From: Pyropia haitanensis
Lineage: Eukaryota > Rhodophyta > Bangiophyceae > Bangiales > Bangiaceae
NCBI GenBank assembly: GCA_008729055.1
Contig: SDUX01000010.1
Location: 3,797,090-3,861,089, forward strand
DNA: 64,000 nucleotides
Reading direction: 5' to 3'
Shown here in pieces: positions 42,718 through 53,800 of this stretch (position 1 is the first letter of the stretch; every line of letters starts with the position of its first letter). The position numbers and the translations under genes were made by a program. The notes under the pieces are model-generated. The model saw only the letters and a list, made by a program, of their open reading frames with translations. It was not told the DNA's origin and did no database searches.

Positions 42718-44037
42718 ATGTCCAAGGGTAAGGTGGTCCTGGCCTACTCTGGCGGCCTGGACACGTCGGTGATCCTCAAGTGGCTGCAGGACCAGGGCTA
42801 CGAGGTTATCTGCTTCATCGCGGACGTTGGCCAGACCGACGACTTTGAGGCCGCGCGCGTCAAGGCCTTGTCGCTGGGCGCTACCAAGGTGTACGTGGAG
42901 AACCTGCGCAAGGAGTTTGTCACTGACTTTATCTTCCCAGCCGTCAAGGTCAACGCCATCTACGAGTCGCGCTACCTCCTCGGCACCTCCCTCGCGCGGC
43001 CGTGCATTGCGCGGCGGCAAATCCAGATTGCGATTGCGGAGGAGGCGCAGTTTGTGTCCCACGGTGCCACTGGCAAGGGCAATGACCAGGTGCGGTTTGA
43101 GCTGACCTTTTACGCCCTGGCGCCGCACATCCAGGTGATTGCGCCGTGGCGCGATGACACCTTTATCGAATCCTTCAAGGGCCGCTCGGACCTCCTCGCC
43201 TACGCGCGGTCCAAGGGCATTGCGATGCCGTCTGGCGACAAGCCGCCCTACTCGATGGATGACAACCTGATGCACATTAGCTACGAGAGTGGCGACCTGG
43301 AGGACCCGGCGTCCGCGCCTCGCGAGACCATCTACACCAAGACGGACCCGCGCGAGTCGTGGCCCGACACCCCCGAGACGGTGCGCATCGAGTTCCGTGA
43401 CGGCACCCCCGTGAAGGCGTCGTCCGAGGCGACGGGCGAGTCCCACACGGACCCGCTCGACCTGTACCTGTTCCTGAACCAGGTGGCCAAGCGCCACGGC
43501 ATTGGGCGGATCGACATTGTGGAGAACCGGTTTGTGGGGATCAAGAGTCGGGGCGTGTACGAGACGCCCGGCGCGACCATCCTTCGCTGTGCCCACATTG
43601 ACATTGAGGGCGTGGCGATGGACCGGGAGGTGATGCGCCTGCGGGACATGCTGTCGCCCAAGTTTTCGGAGCTTGTCTACAATGGGTTTTGGTTTGCACC
43701 AGAAATGGACTTCCTCCTCGCCGCCGTGGACAAGAGCCAGGAGCTGATTGACGGCTGGGTGGACGTTGTGTGCTTCAAGAGCAACTGCATGGCGGTGGCG
43801 CGGTCGTCGCCAACCAGCCTCTACTCGGCGGACCTGTCGTCGATGGAGAATGTAGATGGGTATCAGCCGTCGGACGCGGGCGGCTTCATCCGCATCAACG
43901 CAGTGCGGCTCAAGGCTCACCGAAAGATCCTACTCGCCACCGACCGCGAGCGGCTGGCCAACGCCGGACCGATTGGCACCACGTACGCTGCGGTGCTTGA
44001 CTCGGACAAGAAGGACGTGCCGGTGGCCAAGAAGTGA
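42718..44037 (+). CDS. ASS1: Argininosuccinate synthase
   Basis: Joins citrulline and aspartate with ATP in the penultimate step of arginine synthesis. 439 residues, slightly longer than the usual 400-410. The N-type ATP pyrophosphatase loop is at the very start ([17 protein letters not shown], residues 7-23). It is followed by [12 protein letters not shown], then [20 protein letters not shown], the nucleotide-binding [16 protein letters not shown] and [14 protein letters not shown]. The C-terminus carries [20 protein letters not shown]. The protein starts at the first conserved residues with no transit peptide, so it is either cytosolic or targeted otherwise. Single exon, and codon use looks less extreme than in the low-complexity genes, as expected of a highly expressed gene. 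A T-rich 3' tail follows. Convergent with the transporter gene. Confidence 0.98.
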   Translation: MSKGKVVLAYSGGLDTSVILKWLQDQGYEVICFIADVGQTDDFEAARVKALSLGATKVYVENLRKEFVTDFIFPAVKVNAIYESRYLLGTSLARPCIARRQIQIAIAEEAQFVSHGATGKGNDQVRFELTFYALAPHIQVIAPWRDDTFIESFKGRSDLLAYARSKGIAMPSGDKPPYSMDDNLMHISYESGDLEDPASAPRETIYTKTDPRESWPDTPETVRIEFRDGTPVKASSEATGESHTDPLDLYLFLNQVAKRHGIGRIDIVENRFVGIKSRGVYETPGATILRCAHIDIEGVAMDREVMRLRDMLSPKFSELVYNGFWFAPEMDFLLAAVDKSQELIDGWVDVVCFKSNCMAVARSSPTSLYSADLSSMENVDGYQPSDAGGFIRINAVRLKAHRKILLATDRERLANAGPIGTTYAAVLDSDKKDVPVAKK

Positions 44038-44583
44038 GGGTTTGTCACAGTCATCGCCCAACTAGGTTTCTTCTGTTTTGCCCACACATCTGGTGTGGGG
44101 GGGGTGTCGCCACGCATCCATCTTTTTTGTTTTTTTTGGTTTCTTGCCTCTCCATGCATTAGCATAGCATCTGTGATTTTCATCTCGGCGTCTACTAGTC
44201 CTGGTGTCGGTGGCAGGCATCGCTACCAGGCCGCGCTTGCCATGCAGTCCTTTCAATCTATGAATGGTGCCAGTGACTTGGTTATCCCACGCAGCGAAGA
44301 GCGTGTGGGCCCGGATTGGGCGGCAGTGGCGGACTCATTTCGTTCTCGTGCTGGGCTGCGATCCCTGCGAGCTACTGCCAAGAAGAATTCAGAGCGCGGG
44401 AAGAGGTCAGCGCGACTACCCATCCCCTGGTGTACTCTAGAAGGAAGAAAGCTCGCAGACGTATGACATACATGCACAAAATGAAGCGGATGCTACCACA
44501 TCTGTCCCCCTCTACAGTGCAGTGTGCACATCCAATGGCCTGGGCGATCCCCATCACCCCCCCCCCCAGCGCGACGCCCTGAC
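44038..44583. other. Convergent 3' region (ASS1 / UhpC-like transporter)
   Basis: 546 bp between two stop codons. The first 150 bp are T-rich (TTTTTTGTTTTTTTTGG near 44124), the ASS1 3' flank. No gene is recognised. Confidence 0.5.
44045..44170 (+). promoter_or_regulatory. T-rich 3' flank of ASS1
   Basis: Within 150 bp of the stop codon, several T runs including one of eight. Same position and composition as after beta-COP and Prp8. Confidence 0.45.
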
Positions 44584-46611
44584 CTAGGATGCCCCCACCG
44601 CCGCAGACGAGTCCGGCACAAAGCCCTTGCCCGCGCAGTTGGGACAGGGCGTCTCGATATAGCGGCACGATAGCGCTTGGGTGGGCGTCGCAGGCCCACA
44701 CTCGAGCCGGATCACCATTGCCGTGCCTGCACACAAGCCACACTCTGTGAAGGTGCCGCTGCCCGCGAGTGTCGCCAGAGCCGGCGCACCCTCCACCGGC
44801 ACCGGCTGCCCCGTCGTCACAGCAGCCACCGCAGCGACCGTCGCGGGAGCACCAGGCGCGACAGCCGTCTTCTTGGCATCCGCAACGTTGGCTTGCCCCT
44901 TTGGCCGCATCCCCAGCCGCCACATCGGCAGCAGCAGCAGCACCGCTGTCACCGAGCAGCCAAGGAGCGAGGCGAAATAGGCGCCCCAGCCCGAGGATGT
45001 GACCAACCGAGTGAGGGGGTAGCCAGCCACAGAGGCGCCCAAGTACGCAATCCAGCCGAGGAAGCCAATCGTGGACGACACAGCGCGGCGGTCCACAATC
45101 TCCGCCCCCGCCAGGCCAACCAGCATCTGCGGACCGTAGATGAAAAAGCCAATGCAAAACACCACCAGCCAGTTGACGTAGCGCCAGCCGACAGGCACAA
45201 ACCACAGGGCCGCGACCGACGCCATGACACCCAGCATCCACGCAATGATGACGGGGATGCGGCGGCCGCGCATGACGCGGTCAGACGTCCAACCCGACGC
45301 GAGGGAACCGAGGAGCCCCCCAATTTCCATGCCCGACACCCGGAACGCCGCCTCCTGCGCATTCGCCACGCCCTTGAAGTCAAGCAGGTAGATGTGGGCC
45401 CATGATGAAACGCCCTGACGCACAAAGTAGACAAAGAAGTAGGACACGGCCAGCAGCCACACGTACGGATTGGATACCACATGTTTCAGGAGCAGCTCCT
45501 TGGTTGACACGCTTGGCGGTGCCTCCACCGTCGCCGCCGCCGCCCCCCCAGCCTCACCGTTGCCCGACGCACTAGCCGCTGCAAGGGTCGCCTTTTCCTT
45601 TTCTGCTGGCGACGCACCTTCTGGGTAATCCTCGCGGAACACCTCAATGGGCGGCAAGCCGACCGTCTCTGGCCGATCCCGCAGCCGGTTGAAAAGGAAG
45701 AGCCCCATGGCGATGGCAATACTCCCTGGCACAAGCATCCCGTACTGCCACCCCCACCTGCGCACACAGTAGCCGGCGAGCAGCGGGATCAGGAAGCCAC
45801 CCGTGTTGTGCGACGTGTTCCAAAACCCCCACCAGGTGCCCCGCTCCGTCTTGGAGTACCAGGTAGTGAGGAGCTTGGCGCAGGGCGGGGCGCCAAAACC
45901 CTGGAACACCCCGTTGAGCGCCCACAGCCCGCAAAACGCGAGCATGTTGGTTTGCATGCCAAACGCAATGTTGATGAGGCCGGTCATGGCCAAGCCTAGC
46001 GCCATGAAAACCCGGGTGGAGAACTTGTCCGCGAGCACCCCAGCGACCAGCTTGGAGAACCCATACGCCAGCGGGAAAACCGACGTGATGACACCGAGCT
46101 GCTCGAGTGAAAAGCCCAGGGACTGCCGCAACCCGGGGGCGGCGTATGTGAAAGAGTTGCGGGTAAAGTAGAAGCAGGCATAGCCGAGGAAGATGGAGTA
46201 AAAGATGCGCCGCCGCCAGCCAGCATACTTGCGGTCCGTCTCGGGGTTGTCCCCCTGGTGCACGTCCGCGGCCACCGCCGCCGACGCGGCGCCGGCGGCA
46301 ACGCCAGATCCTAATGGCACGTCCAGGCCGCCGCCGCCGCTGGGCGCGGGCGACGCCGACGACGCGCCCGAAGCGGTCACCGCCACACGCCGCCCGTCGG
46401 CCTGTTGCTGCCGCCGCCTCACATCGCTGCCGTCGCCACGGCCGCCGCCGAGCACGCGTGGGCCCCGGCCGACGGCCCAGCCGACGCGGCGACTGGTGGC
46501 GGCTGGCCGCCGAAGCCGGCCAGCGGGCCGCACGCCACCGGCAACGCCACCGCCCACCCGTGCCGTCGGCGGGCGGGCAATGGACAGCGGCGGCCCAAAC
46601 GCGAAGGCCAT
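44584..46611 (-). CDS. UhpC/GlpT-type hexose-phosphate transporter, plastid-type, with C-terminal DnaJ-like zinc finger
   Basis: 675 residues. A major-facilitator antiporter of the organophosphate:phosphate type, which exchanges sugar phosphate for inorganic phosphate; family members in Archaeplastida act at the plastid envelope. The ATG at 46611 starts an Ala/Arg/Gly-rich, acid-poor N-terminus of about 100 residues that reads as a transit peptide. The transporter body begins KYAGWRRRIFYSIFLGYACFYFTRNSF and keeps the family signature ADKFSTRVFMALGLAM, then GLWALNGVFQGFGAPPCAKL and FWNTSHNTGGFLIPLLAGY. The central loop is Ala-rich, and twelve membrane segments are expected. After the last segment comes a tail with CGLC and CPNCAGKG motifs (44587-44750), resembling half of a DnaJ-type zinc-binding cluster. 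That tail is unusual for this family. Divergent from Prp8. Confidence 0.88.
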   Translation of the reverse strand: MAFAFGPPLSIARPPTARVGGGVAGGVRPAGRLRRPAATSRRVGWAVGRGPRVLGGGRGDGSDVRRRQQQADGRRVAVTASGASSASPAPSGGGGLDVPLGSGVAAGAASAAVAADVHQGDNPETDRKYAGWRRRIFYSIFLGYACFYFTRNSFTYAAPGLRQSLGFSLEQLGVITSVFPLAYGFSKLVAGVLADKFSTRVFMALGLAMTGLINIAFGMQTNMLAFCGLWALNGVFQGFGAPPCAKLLTTWYSKTERGTWWGFWNTSHNTGGFLIPLLAGYCVRRWGWQYGMLVPGSIAIAMGLFLFNRLRDRPETVGLPPIEVFREDYPEGASPAEKEKATLAAASASGNGEAGGAAAATVEAPPSVSTKELLLKHVVSNPYVWLLAVSYFFVYFVRQGVSSWAHIYLLDFKGVANAQEAAFRVSGMEIGGLLGSLASGWTSDRVMRGRRIPVIIAWMLGVMASVAALWFVPVGWRYVNWLVVFCIGFFIYGPQMLVGLAGAEIVDRRAVSSTIGFLGWIAYLGASVAGYPLTRLVTSSGWGAYFASLLGCSVTAVLLLLPMWRLGMRPKGQANVADAKKTAVAPGAPATVAAVAAVTTGQPVPVEGAPALATLAGSGTFTECGLCAGTAMVIRLECGPATPTQALSCRYIETPCPNCAGKGFVPDSSAAVGAS

Positions 46612-47885
46612 GGTGACAGCTCCGATACGACGGCCGACGCCAGCAGAAGCGGGGGAAAGGGGCAAGCCGGGCGGGTCAACGTGGATCCGGGAGGAAGCGA
46701 CACCAGCCCAAACTGCTGCAGCGTACAGGAGTCCGGGACACAGGCAGGATGGTCAGGGGTGGAAGAGGAAAGAAGAAAAAAGGGCAGGAGGGAAGCGAGG
46801 ACCACACAGACAGGGCAGCAGGTGCAGCGGTGCCTTGCGCACCCCGAAACGGAGAGCAAGGAGAAAGGAGGCGCAGACGTCGCGGTGATGGCGGATGGGG
46901 TGGGCGCGACGCGAGTCTGCCAGCAACCTGCCGCCACGCCCGCCCGCCCACTCGCCCGCCCGCCCACTCGTCCGCCCGTGCACCAGCACGACGACGCCCG
47001 ACCCGCCTCCCTCCTGCAGGCAAACCAGGCAGCTACGTCCCACCCGCCGGTCGCCGTACGGGCGGGCAGGCGGGCGAGAACACGCCGCCACGCCGTCGCG
47101 CCGCCGCGCCGGGGCACGCGGCAGTCGGATCAGTGGGTCACGCGGGTGTGCCAGAGAATATCTATTCAGTTGCCGCGCGCGGCGCGTGCGGGTGGCGGCT
47201 CGGGGGGGTTGCGCGGTCGTCGCGGGGCCGCCGCGTCCACGTCGGCCGGGCTCTCCCTTGCCGCCGCCGCGGCTGTGCCCGCCAGGCCCCCGCGCATTTG
47301 TTGCTGCGCCGAAGCTGCTGCTGGCGGGTGCCGCGGTCTCCCACCGCCGCCGCCCGCCCCAATCGGCGACCGGAGGCGCGGTCAACCGCGATCGCCGGCG
47401 CGGCACCGTGCGAGAGCGCTCTCGCTGTCGCGGTCGCATTTGCACGCGCCTAGCGGGGGCTACCATGGTCATTGCAGGCGTACTCGTGGAGACGACTTCG
47501 ATGGAGCTCATGCAATCGCAATCGGGAGGGGAGATCTTACCGCTTCATGAAATGTGCATAGAAAGTACAAGTATAGAATTACAAAGTTCCAGCACCACCC
47601 GAGTCGATTCCTTCGCTTAGTCGTGACTAGATTCCCTTGAGCCTCCCGTTGTGAGCCGAGGCGGCACGCCTCGCCAGCCGCGCGCGTCTTGGTCGCGGCC
47701 GTTGTCTCTGGCGTCGCATCGAGCTCCACGCTGGAAGTCGGGCCACCTCGCGAGCTGTCACCTCCGACCACGGCTCGAGTTTCGAACGAACGCTTCAGCC
47801 AAGGAGACACTCTACCGTTGTTGCCTCGCAGGGCTGCGCCCGGGTCTGCCGTGCCGTGGCGCGGGCAGACTTGGCGCACCCCACC
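46612..47885. promoter_or_regulatory. Shared divergent 5' region (transporter / Prp8)
   Basis: 1.27 kb between divergent genes. No third gene is recognised. 47500-47620 is AT-richer than its flanks and may be the Prp8 core promoter or 5' UTR; no TATA motif was assigned. Confidence 0.4.
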
Positions 47886-50800
47886 ATGGAGGGCATCCAG
47901 GTAACGCATGTAGACGGGGCACCGAGCCCCGCGGCCGCGATGGACGCCTCCACGAGCCAAGCGGCGATTGCAAAGAAGGCGGCCAAGTGGGCAGCGCTGT
48001 GCAAGCAGCGCTACTCATCCCGTCGGCGGTTTGGCTTTTCCGAGGCCCGCAAGGAGCCGATGCCCCCCGAGCACCTGCGCAAGGTGATGCGGGACCACGG
48101 GGATATGGCTGGCAAGCGCTACTCACGGGAGAAGCGCGTGTACCTAGGCGCGCTGAAGTTCCTCCCGCACGCGCTGCTCAAGCTGCTGGAGAACATGCCG
48201 ATGCCTTGGGAGTCCGTCCGCTACGTGCCGGTGCTTTACCACATCACGGGGGCCATTACGTTTGTGGCTGCGACGCCGAGGGTGGTTCCGCCTGTGTATC
48301 TCGCCCAATGGGGCGCCACGTTTGTGCTCATGCGGCGGGAGAAGCGGGACCGGCGGCATTTTAAGCGGATGCGCTTCCCCCCATTTGACGACGAGGAGCC
48401 GATGCTCGACTACGCGGACAATATATTGGATGTTGAGCCGCTCGACGCCATCCAAATGGAGCTCGACCCAGTCGAGGACGCGTCGGTGCTCGAGTGGCTG
48501 TACGACCCAGTACCGCTGGTGGACGGCGGCGCCGACGTGAGTGGGGACAACACGGTCAATGGCCCATCGTATCGCCGCTACCGGCTGGATGTGCCGACGT
48601 TGGCCACCCTCCACCGTCTGGCAGGCGGCCTGCTGGGCGACGTGGAGGAGCGCAACTCGACGCACTTGTTTGATAAGGAGGCCTTTTTCACGGCCAAGGC
48701 GCTGAATGTGGCACTCCCAGGGGGCCCGAAGTTTGAACCCCTCCACCGGGACGAGGTTGGCGCCGACGGCGCAGCGGTGGAGGATGACTGGAACGAGTTT
48801 AACGATATCCACAAGCTGATTGTGCGGCGGCCCATCCGTACCGAGTATCGGGTGGCGTTCCCGCAGCTGTATAACTCGCGACCGCGTGGGGTGGCCACGG
48901 GTGTGTACCACCATCCGCAGATGCAGTACGTGCCGGCCGACGACCCAGACCTTCCGTCATTTTATTTCGACCCTCTGCTGCACCCCATCCCAGTTGTGCC
49001 AACGTCGGCGGGGGTCCCTGGCGGCGACGGTAGCCGTCCTGGGGCGGGGGCGCCGCCATCCAGCCGTGGTCCGAGACGGCGGCGTCGCCGGACTGGCAGG
49101 CCGTCGACGCCCCGCCTGCGGATGGGACCCGACGGTGTGGAGGTGGACCCCGCCAGCGACGACGGGTCTGCGGCAGAGGCCGGCGGCGGGGAGGCGGAGG
49201 ATGAATTTGGGGATGGGTGGAGCCTGCCGCTGCCTCCCACGTTTCGGGGCGTCTTGGAGGATGAGCCAGTCACCGGCGGACCTCACACGGCGGCGGGGCT
49301 GACGCTCCTTTGGGCGCCCGCGCCTTTTGACGTGCGCTCTGGTCGCTGCCGGCGGACGGTGGACGTGCCACTGCTCAAGCCGTGGTACCGGCAGCGGCTG
49401 GTTGGCGGCCGGGAGCTGCCCGTCAAGGTGCGGGTGAGCTACCAGAAGATGCTCAAGCAGTTTGTCACCAACGAGCTGCATCGTCGCAAGCCGCGGTCAC
49501 GGCCACGCACGCGTTTGTTGTCGGCGCTAGCAGCCACGAAGTTCTTTCAGTCCACCGAGCTGGACTGGGTGGAGGCTGGCCTGCAGGTTTGTCGTCAGGG
49601 CCACAACATGCTGAACCTGCTCATTCACCGCAAGGGCTTGGATTATCTGCACCTAGACTACAACTTTAACCTCAAGCCCATCAAGACGCTGACGACCAAG
49701 GAGCGGAAAAAGAGCCGTTTTGGGAACGCGTTCCACCTGATGCGCGAGCTCCTCCGCCTGACCAAGCTGGTCGTTGACTGCCACGTGCAGTACCGGCTGG
49801 GCAACGTCGATGCCTTCCAGCTTGCGGACGGCTTGCAGTACGCGTTTGCGCATGTTGGCCAGCTGACCGGCCTCTACCGGTACAAGTACCGGGTGATGCG
49901 GCAGATTCGGCAGTGCAAGGACCTCAAACACATCCTTTACCACCGCTTCAACGCGGGCGCTGTCGGGAAGGGCCCTGGTGTGGGGGTGTGGGCGCCGTCC
50001 TGGCGGGTGTGGATCTTTTTCCTCCGCGGAATCGTGCCGCTGCTCGAGCGGTGGCTGGGCAACCTCCTCGCACGACACTTTGAGGGTCGCGCTACGCGGG
50101 TGGCGAAGACGCTGACCAAGCAGCGCGTCGAGTCGCACTATGACCTGGAGCTGCGGGCGGCGGTCATGCATGACATCCTGGAGATGATGCCGTCGGGGAT
50201 GCAGGCATCCAAAGCCAAGGTGGTGCTCCAACACCTGACCGAGGCGTGGCGGTCGTGGAAGGCCAACGTGCCGTGGTCTGTGCCGGGGATGCCGGCTCCC
50301 ATCGAGGCCATGATTCTCCGCTACGTGAAGGCCAAAGCCGACTGGTGGACGGGCGTAGCGCACCTCAACCGGGAGCGCATCCGTCGGGGTGCAACGGTGG
50401 ACAAGACGGTAGTCAAGAAGAATCTGGGGCGGCTGACGCGGCTATACCTGAAGGCAGAGCAAGAGCGGCAGGCGGCGTACCTCAAGGACGGGCCGTATGT
50501 CACGTCCGAGGAGGCGGTGGCCATGTACACGACGCTGGTGCACTGGTTGGAGGCGCGCAAGATGGCGCCTATCCCCTTCCCGCCGCTCTCCTACAAGCAT
50601 GACACCAAGCTGCTGGTGCTGGCATTGGAACGGCTCAAGGAGCAGTACGGGGCGGCGTCGCGGCTCAATCAGCTCCAGCGGGAGGAGCTGGGCCTCGTGG
50701 AGGCGGCCTATGACAACCCGCACGAGGCACTGGCGCGGATCAAGCGCTCCCTCCTAACCGCCCGTGCGTTCAAGGAGGTGGGCCTCGAGTTTCTGGACAA

Positions 50801-53800
50801 CTACTCCCATCTCATCCCGGTGACCAACATTGAGCCGCTGGAGAAAATTGCGGACGCCTACCTCGACCAGTACCTTTGGTACGAGGCAGATAAGCGGCGT
50901 CTGTTCCCCAACTGGGTGAAGCCGTCAGACGCAGAGCCACCGCCGCTGCTAGTGTACAAATGGGCGACGGCGGTGAACAACGTGAGCGACGTGTGGCGGA
51001 CAGAGGACGGAGGCGCTACCGTTCATCTGCAGGCGCCCCTGTCGCGAATGTCGGAAAAAGTGGACCTGGTTCTTCTCAACCGGCTGTTGCGCCTGATTAT
51101 GGACCACAACCTGGCCGACTACATGACGGCCAAGAACAACGTGGTCATCTCGTACAAGGACATGCAGCACACCAACGCGTACGGCCTGGTGCGTGGCCTG
51201 CAGTTTGCTTCGTTTACCCACCAATTTTATGGCCTGCTCCTGGACATCCTGCTGCTGGGGCTGCGGCGTTCCTCTGAACTAGCGGGTCCTCCGTCGTCTC
51301 CCAACTCGTTTGGTTCGTTTGCAGATGCGGCGGTGGAGCGGTCCCATCCCGTGCGCCTGTACTGTCGTTACGTGGACAAGGTGTATATGGTACTGCGGCT
51401 GGATGCGAGCCAGTGTCGGGAACTGGTGCAGCGCTACCTGTCGGAGCACCCGGACCCGAACAATGAGAACGTGGTGGGCTACCCCAACAAGCGTTGCTGG
51501 CCGCGGGATGCGCGGATGCGGCTGTTGAAGGCGGACGTGAACCTTGGGCGAGCGGTGCACTGGGATATCGCCAACCGGCTCCCCCGGGCGCTGGCCACTA
51601 TGCCATGGGAGTCGTCAATGGTCAGTGTGTACTCGCGCGACAACCCCAATCTGCTGTTTGATATGGCCGGCTTTGAGGTGCGCCTGCTGCCACGGTCGCG
51701 GTCGGGTGGTCGTGACGAGGACGGTGATGGCGTGTGGGCGCTGCAGGACGCGCGCACGACGGAGCGCACCGCGACGGCTTTCCTGCGTGTATCAGACGAT
51801 GCGCTTCAGGCGTATGAGAATCGGGTGCGGCAGATCCTCATGTCGTCAGGCTCGACGACGTTCTCCAAGGTGGCCAACCGTCACAACTCGGCGCTGATTG
51901 GTCTTCTCACCTACTACCGCGAGGCGGCTATTGCCACGCAGGAGCTGCTGGACCTGCTCGTCCGCTCGGAGAACCGCATCCAGACGCGGATCAAGATTGG
52001 CCTCAATTCCAAGATGCCCTCCCGCTGGCCAGCGCAGACGTTTTACACGCCCAAAGAGCTGGGTGGCCTGGGAATGGTGTCCATGGGTCACGTGCTTATC
52101 CCGCAGGCGGACCTGCGCTACTCCAAGCAGACGGACGCCGGCGGGGCCACCCACTTCCGGGCGGGCATGTCGCACGAGGAGGGCCAGCTCATCCCCAACC
52201 TGTACCGCTACATCCAGCCGTGGGAGTCGGAGTTCGCGGACTCCCAGCGCGTTTGGGCCGAGTACGCGTTGAAGCGGAGTGAGGCCGTGGCAGCCAACCG
52301 TCGGTTGACGCTGGAGGACCTGGAGGACTCATGGGACCGGGGGCTCCCGCGCATCCATACGCTCTTTCAAAAGGACCGCCACACGCTCGCGTTTGATAAG
52401 GGCTGGCGCGCCCGCCTTGAGTTCAAGAAGTACGCTCATGCCCGCAACGACCCGTTTTGGTGGACCCACCAGCGGCATGACGGGAAGCTGTGGAACCTGA
52501 ACAACTACCGGACTGACATGATTCAGGCGCTCGGCGGGGTAGAGGGCATCCTGGAGCACACCCTTTTTGCGGGGACGTACTACCCGACGTGGGAGGGCAT
52601 CTTCTGGGAGAAGGCCTGCTTTGCCGCCGACACTCTGCTGCTTGACGCGGCGGGCAAGCAGGTACGCGTGACGGAGATTAAGGAGGGCGATGCGCTACTG
52701 GGGGATGATGGCTCCCCGCGGGTTGTCCACGCGGTGGTGACTGGCTTGGACCGGCTGTACGAGGTCCGCTTTGGGGCCGCAGAGGAGCCGCTGGTGGTCA
52801 CCGGCAACCACATCCTGTGCTTGGAGCAGACGACGCATGCTCTCCTTTGTTGGGACGGAGAAGACCCGTCGTGGGTGGTGCATTGGTTTGAGGGCAACGC
52901 TCTCCAGAGCAGGCGCTTCCGTTGCGAGACGCAGGCCGCGGCGTGGGAGCCGGCGGCGGCGATTGCTGGGACCGCTGCTGCGAACACTCTTGCCATTGGA
53001 CTTGCGACGGACGACTGCCCTACTCTGGATTTTTCGGGCTCTCCCGTCCGCGTGCTGGTGGAGTCGTCGGCGCAGCTGTTTGCTGGTTTATCCAGCAGTC
53101 ATTACGATGACGCGAAGGCGGCCAGAGCCGCGGCGACGGTGTTCATGGCCAGCATCGGCCTGTCTGCCTCTGGCGCAGCGGGGGATGCGACGGTGGAGCT
53201 TACGGTGGAACAGTACCTCTCGTTGCCGTCGCAGGTTGGCAGCTCGCTGTTGCTGTACCAGGCGCCCGCTCTTGGATTTGCCTCGCCTGCTCAAGAGCAG
53301 GCGCCACTGCCGGTCCAGCCGTATGAGCTGGGGTACCGGCTGGGGGGCTCTACTGGTGACGGCAGCAGCGTGTCGGCTGGCGTCGATGTAGGTCACGCGG
53401 CGTCGCGCGTGTCTTGCGAATCCTCTCTGGATACCGCAGGCATCCCAAGTGTGTACAAGCTTGCACCCGAATCCGACCGCCTGCATCTGTTGGCCGGCCT
53501 TGCCGACGCATGTGGCAGCTGGCATGAGCACGCGCTGCGGCTCGACGTGGCGGCGTTCGGTGACCGCCACGCCCTCTTGTTGGAGGACGTTTCTTTTGTG
53601 GCCCGTAGCATTGGGTTGGGCTGCACCACTGTTGACGCGCACGCTGAGAGTGGAGCGGACGCGCCCGAGGCACGAGGCCCGCCGCAGTGGTTGCAGCTTT
53701 CGGGCGACGTGCAGCGGTTGCCGACGCGCCTGCTGGCGGCCAAGCTGGCCGCTCCCCACTCAGCTCACTCTGCGTCGACGCGGTCGCATCGGATTGAGTC

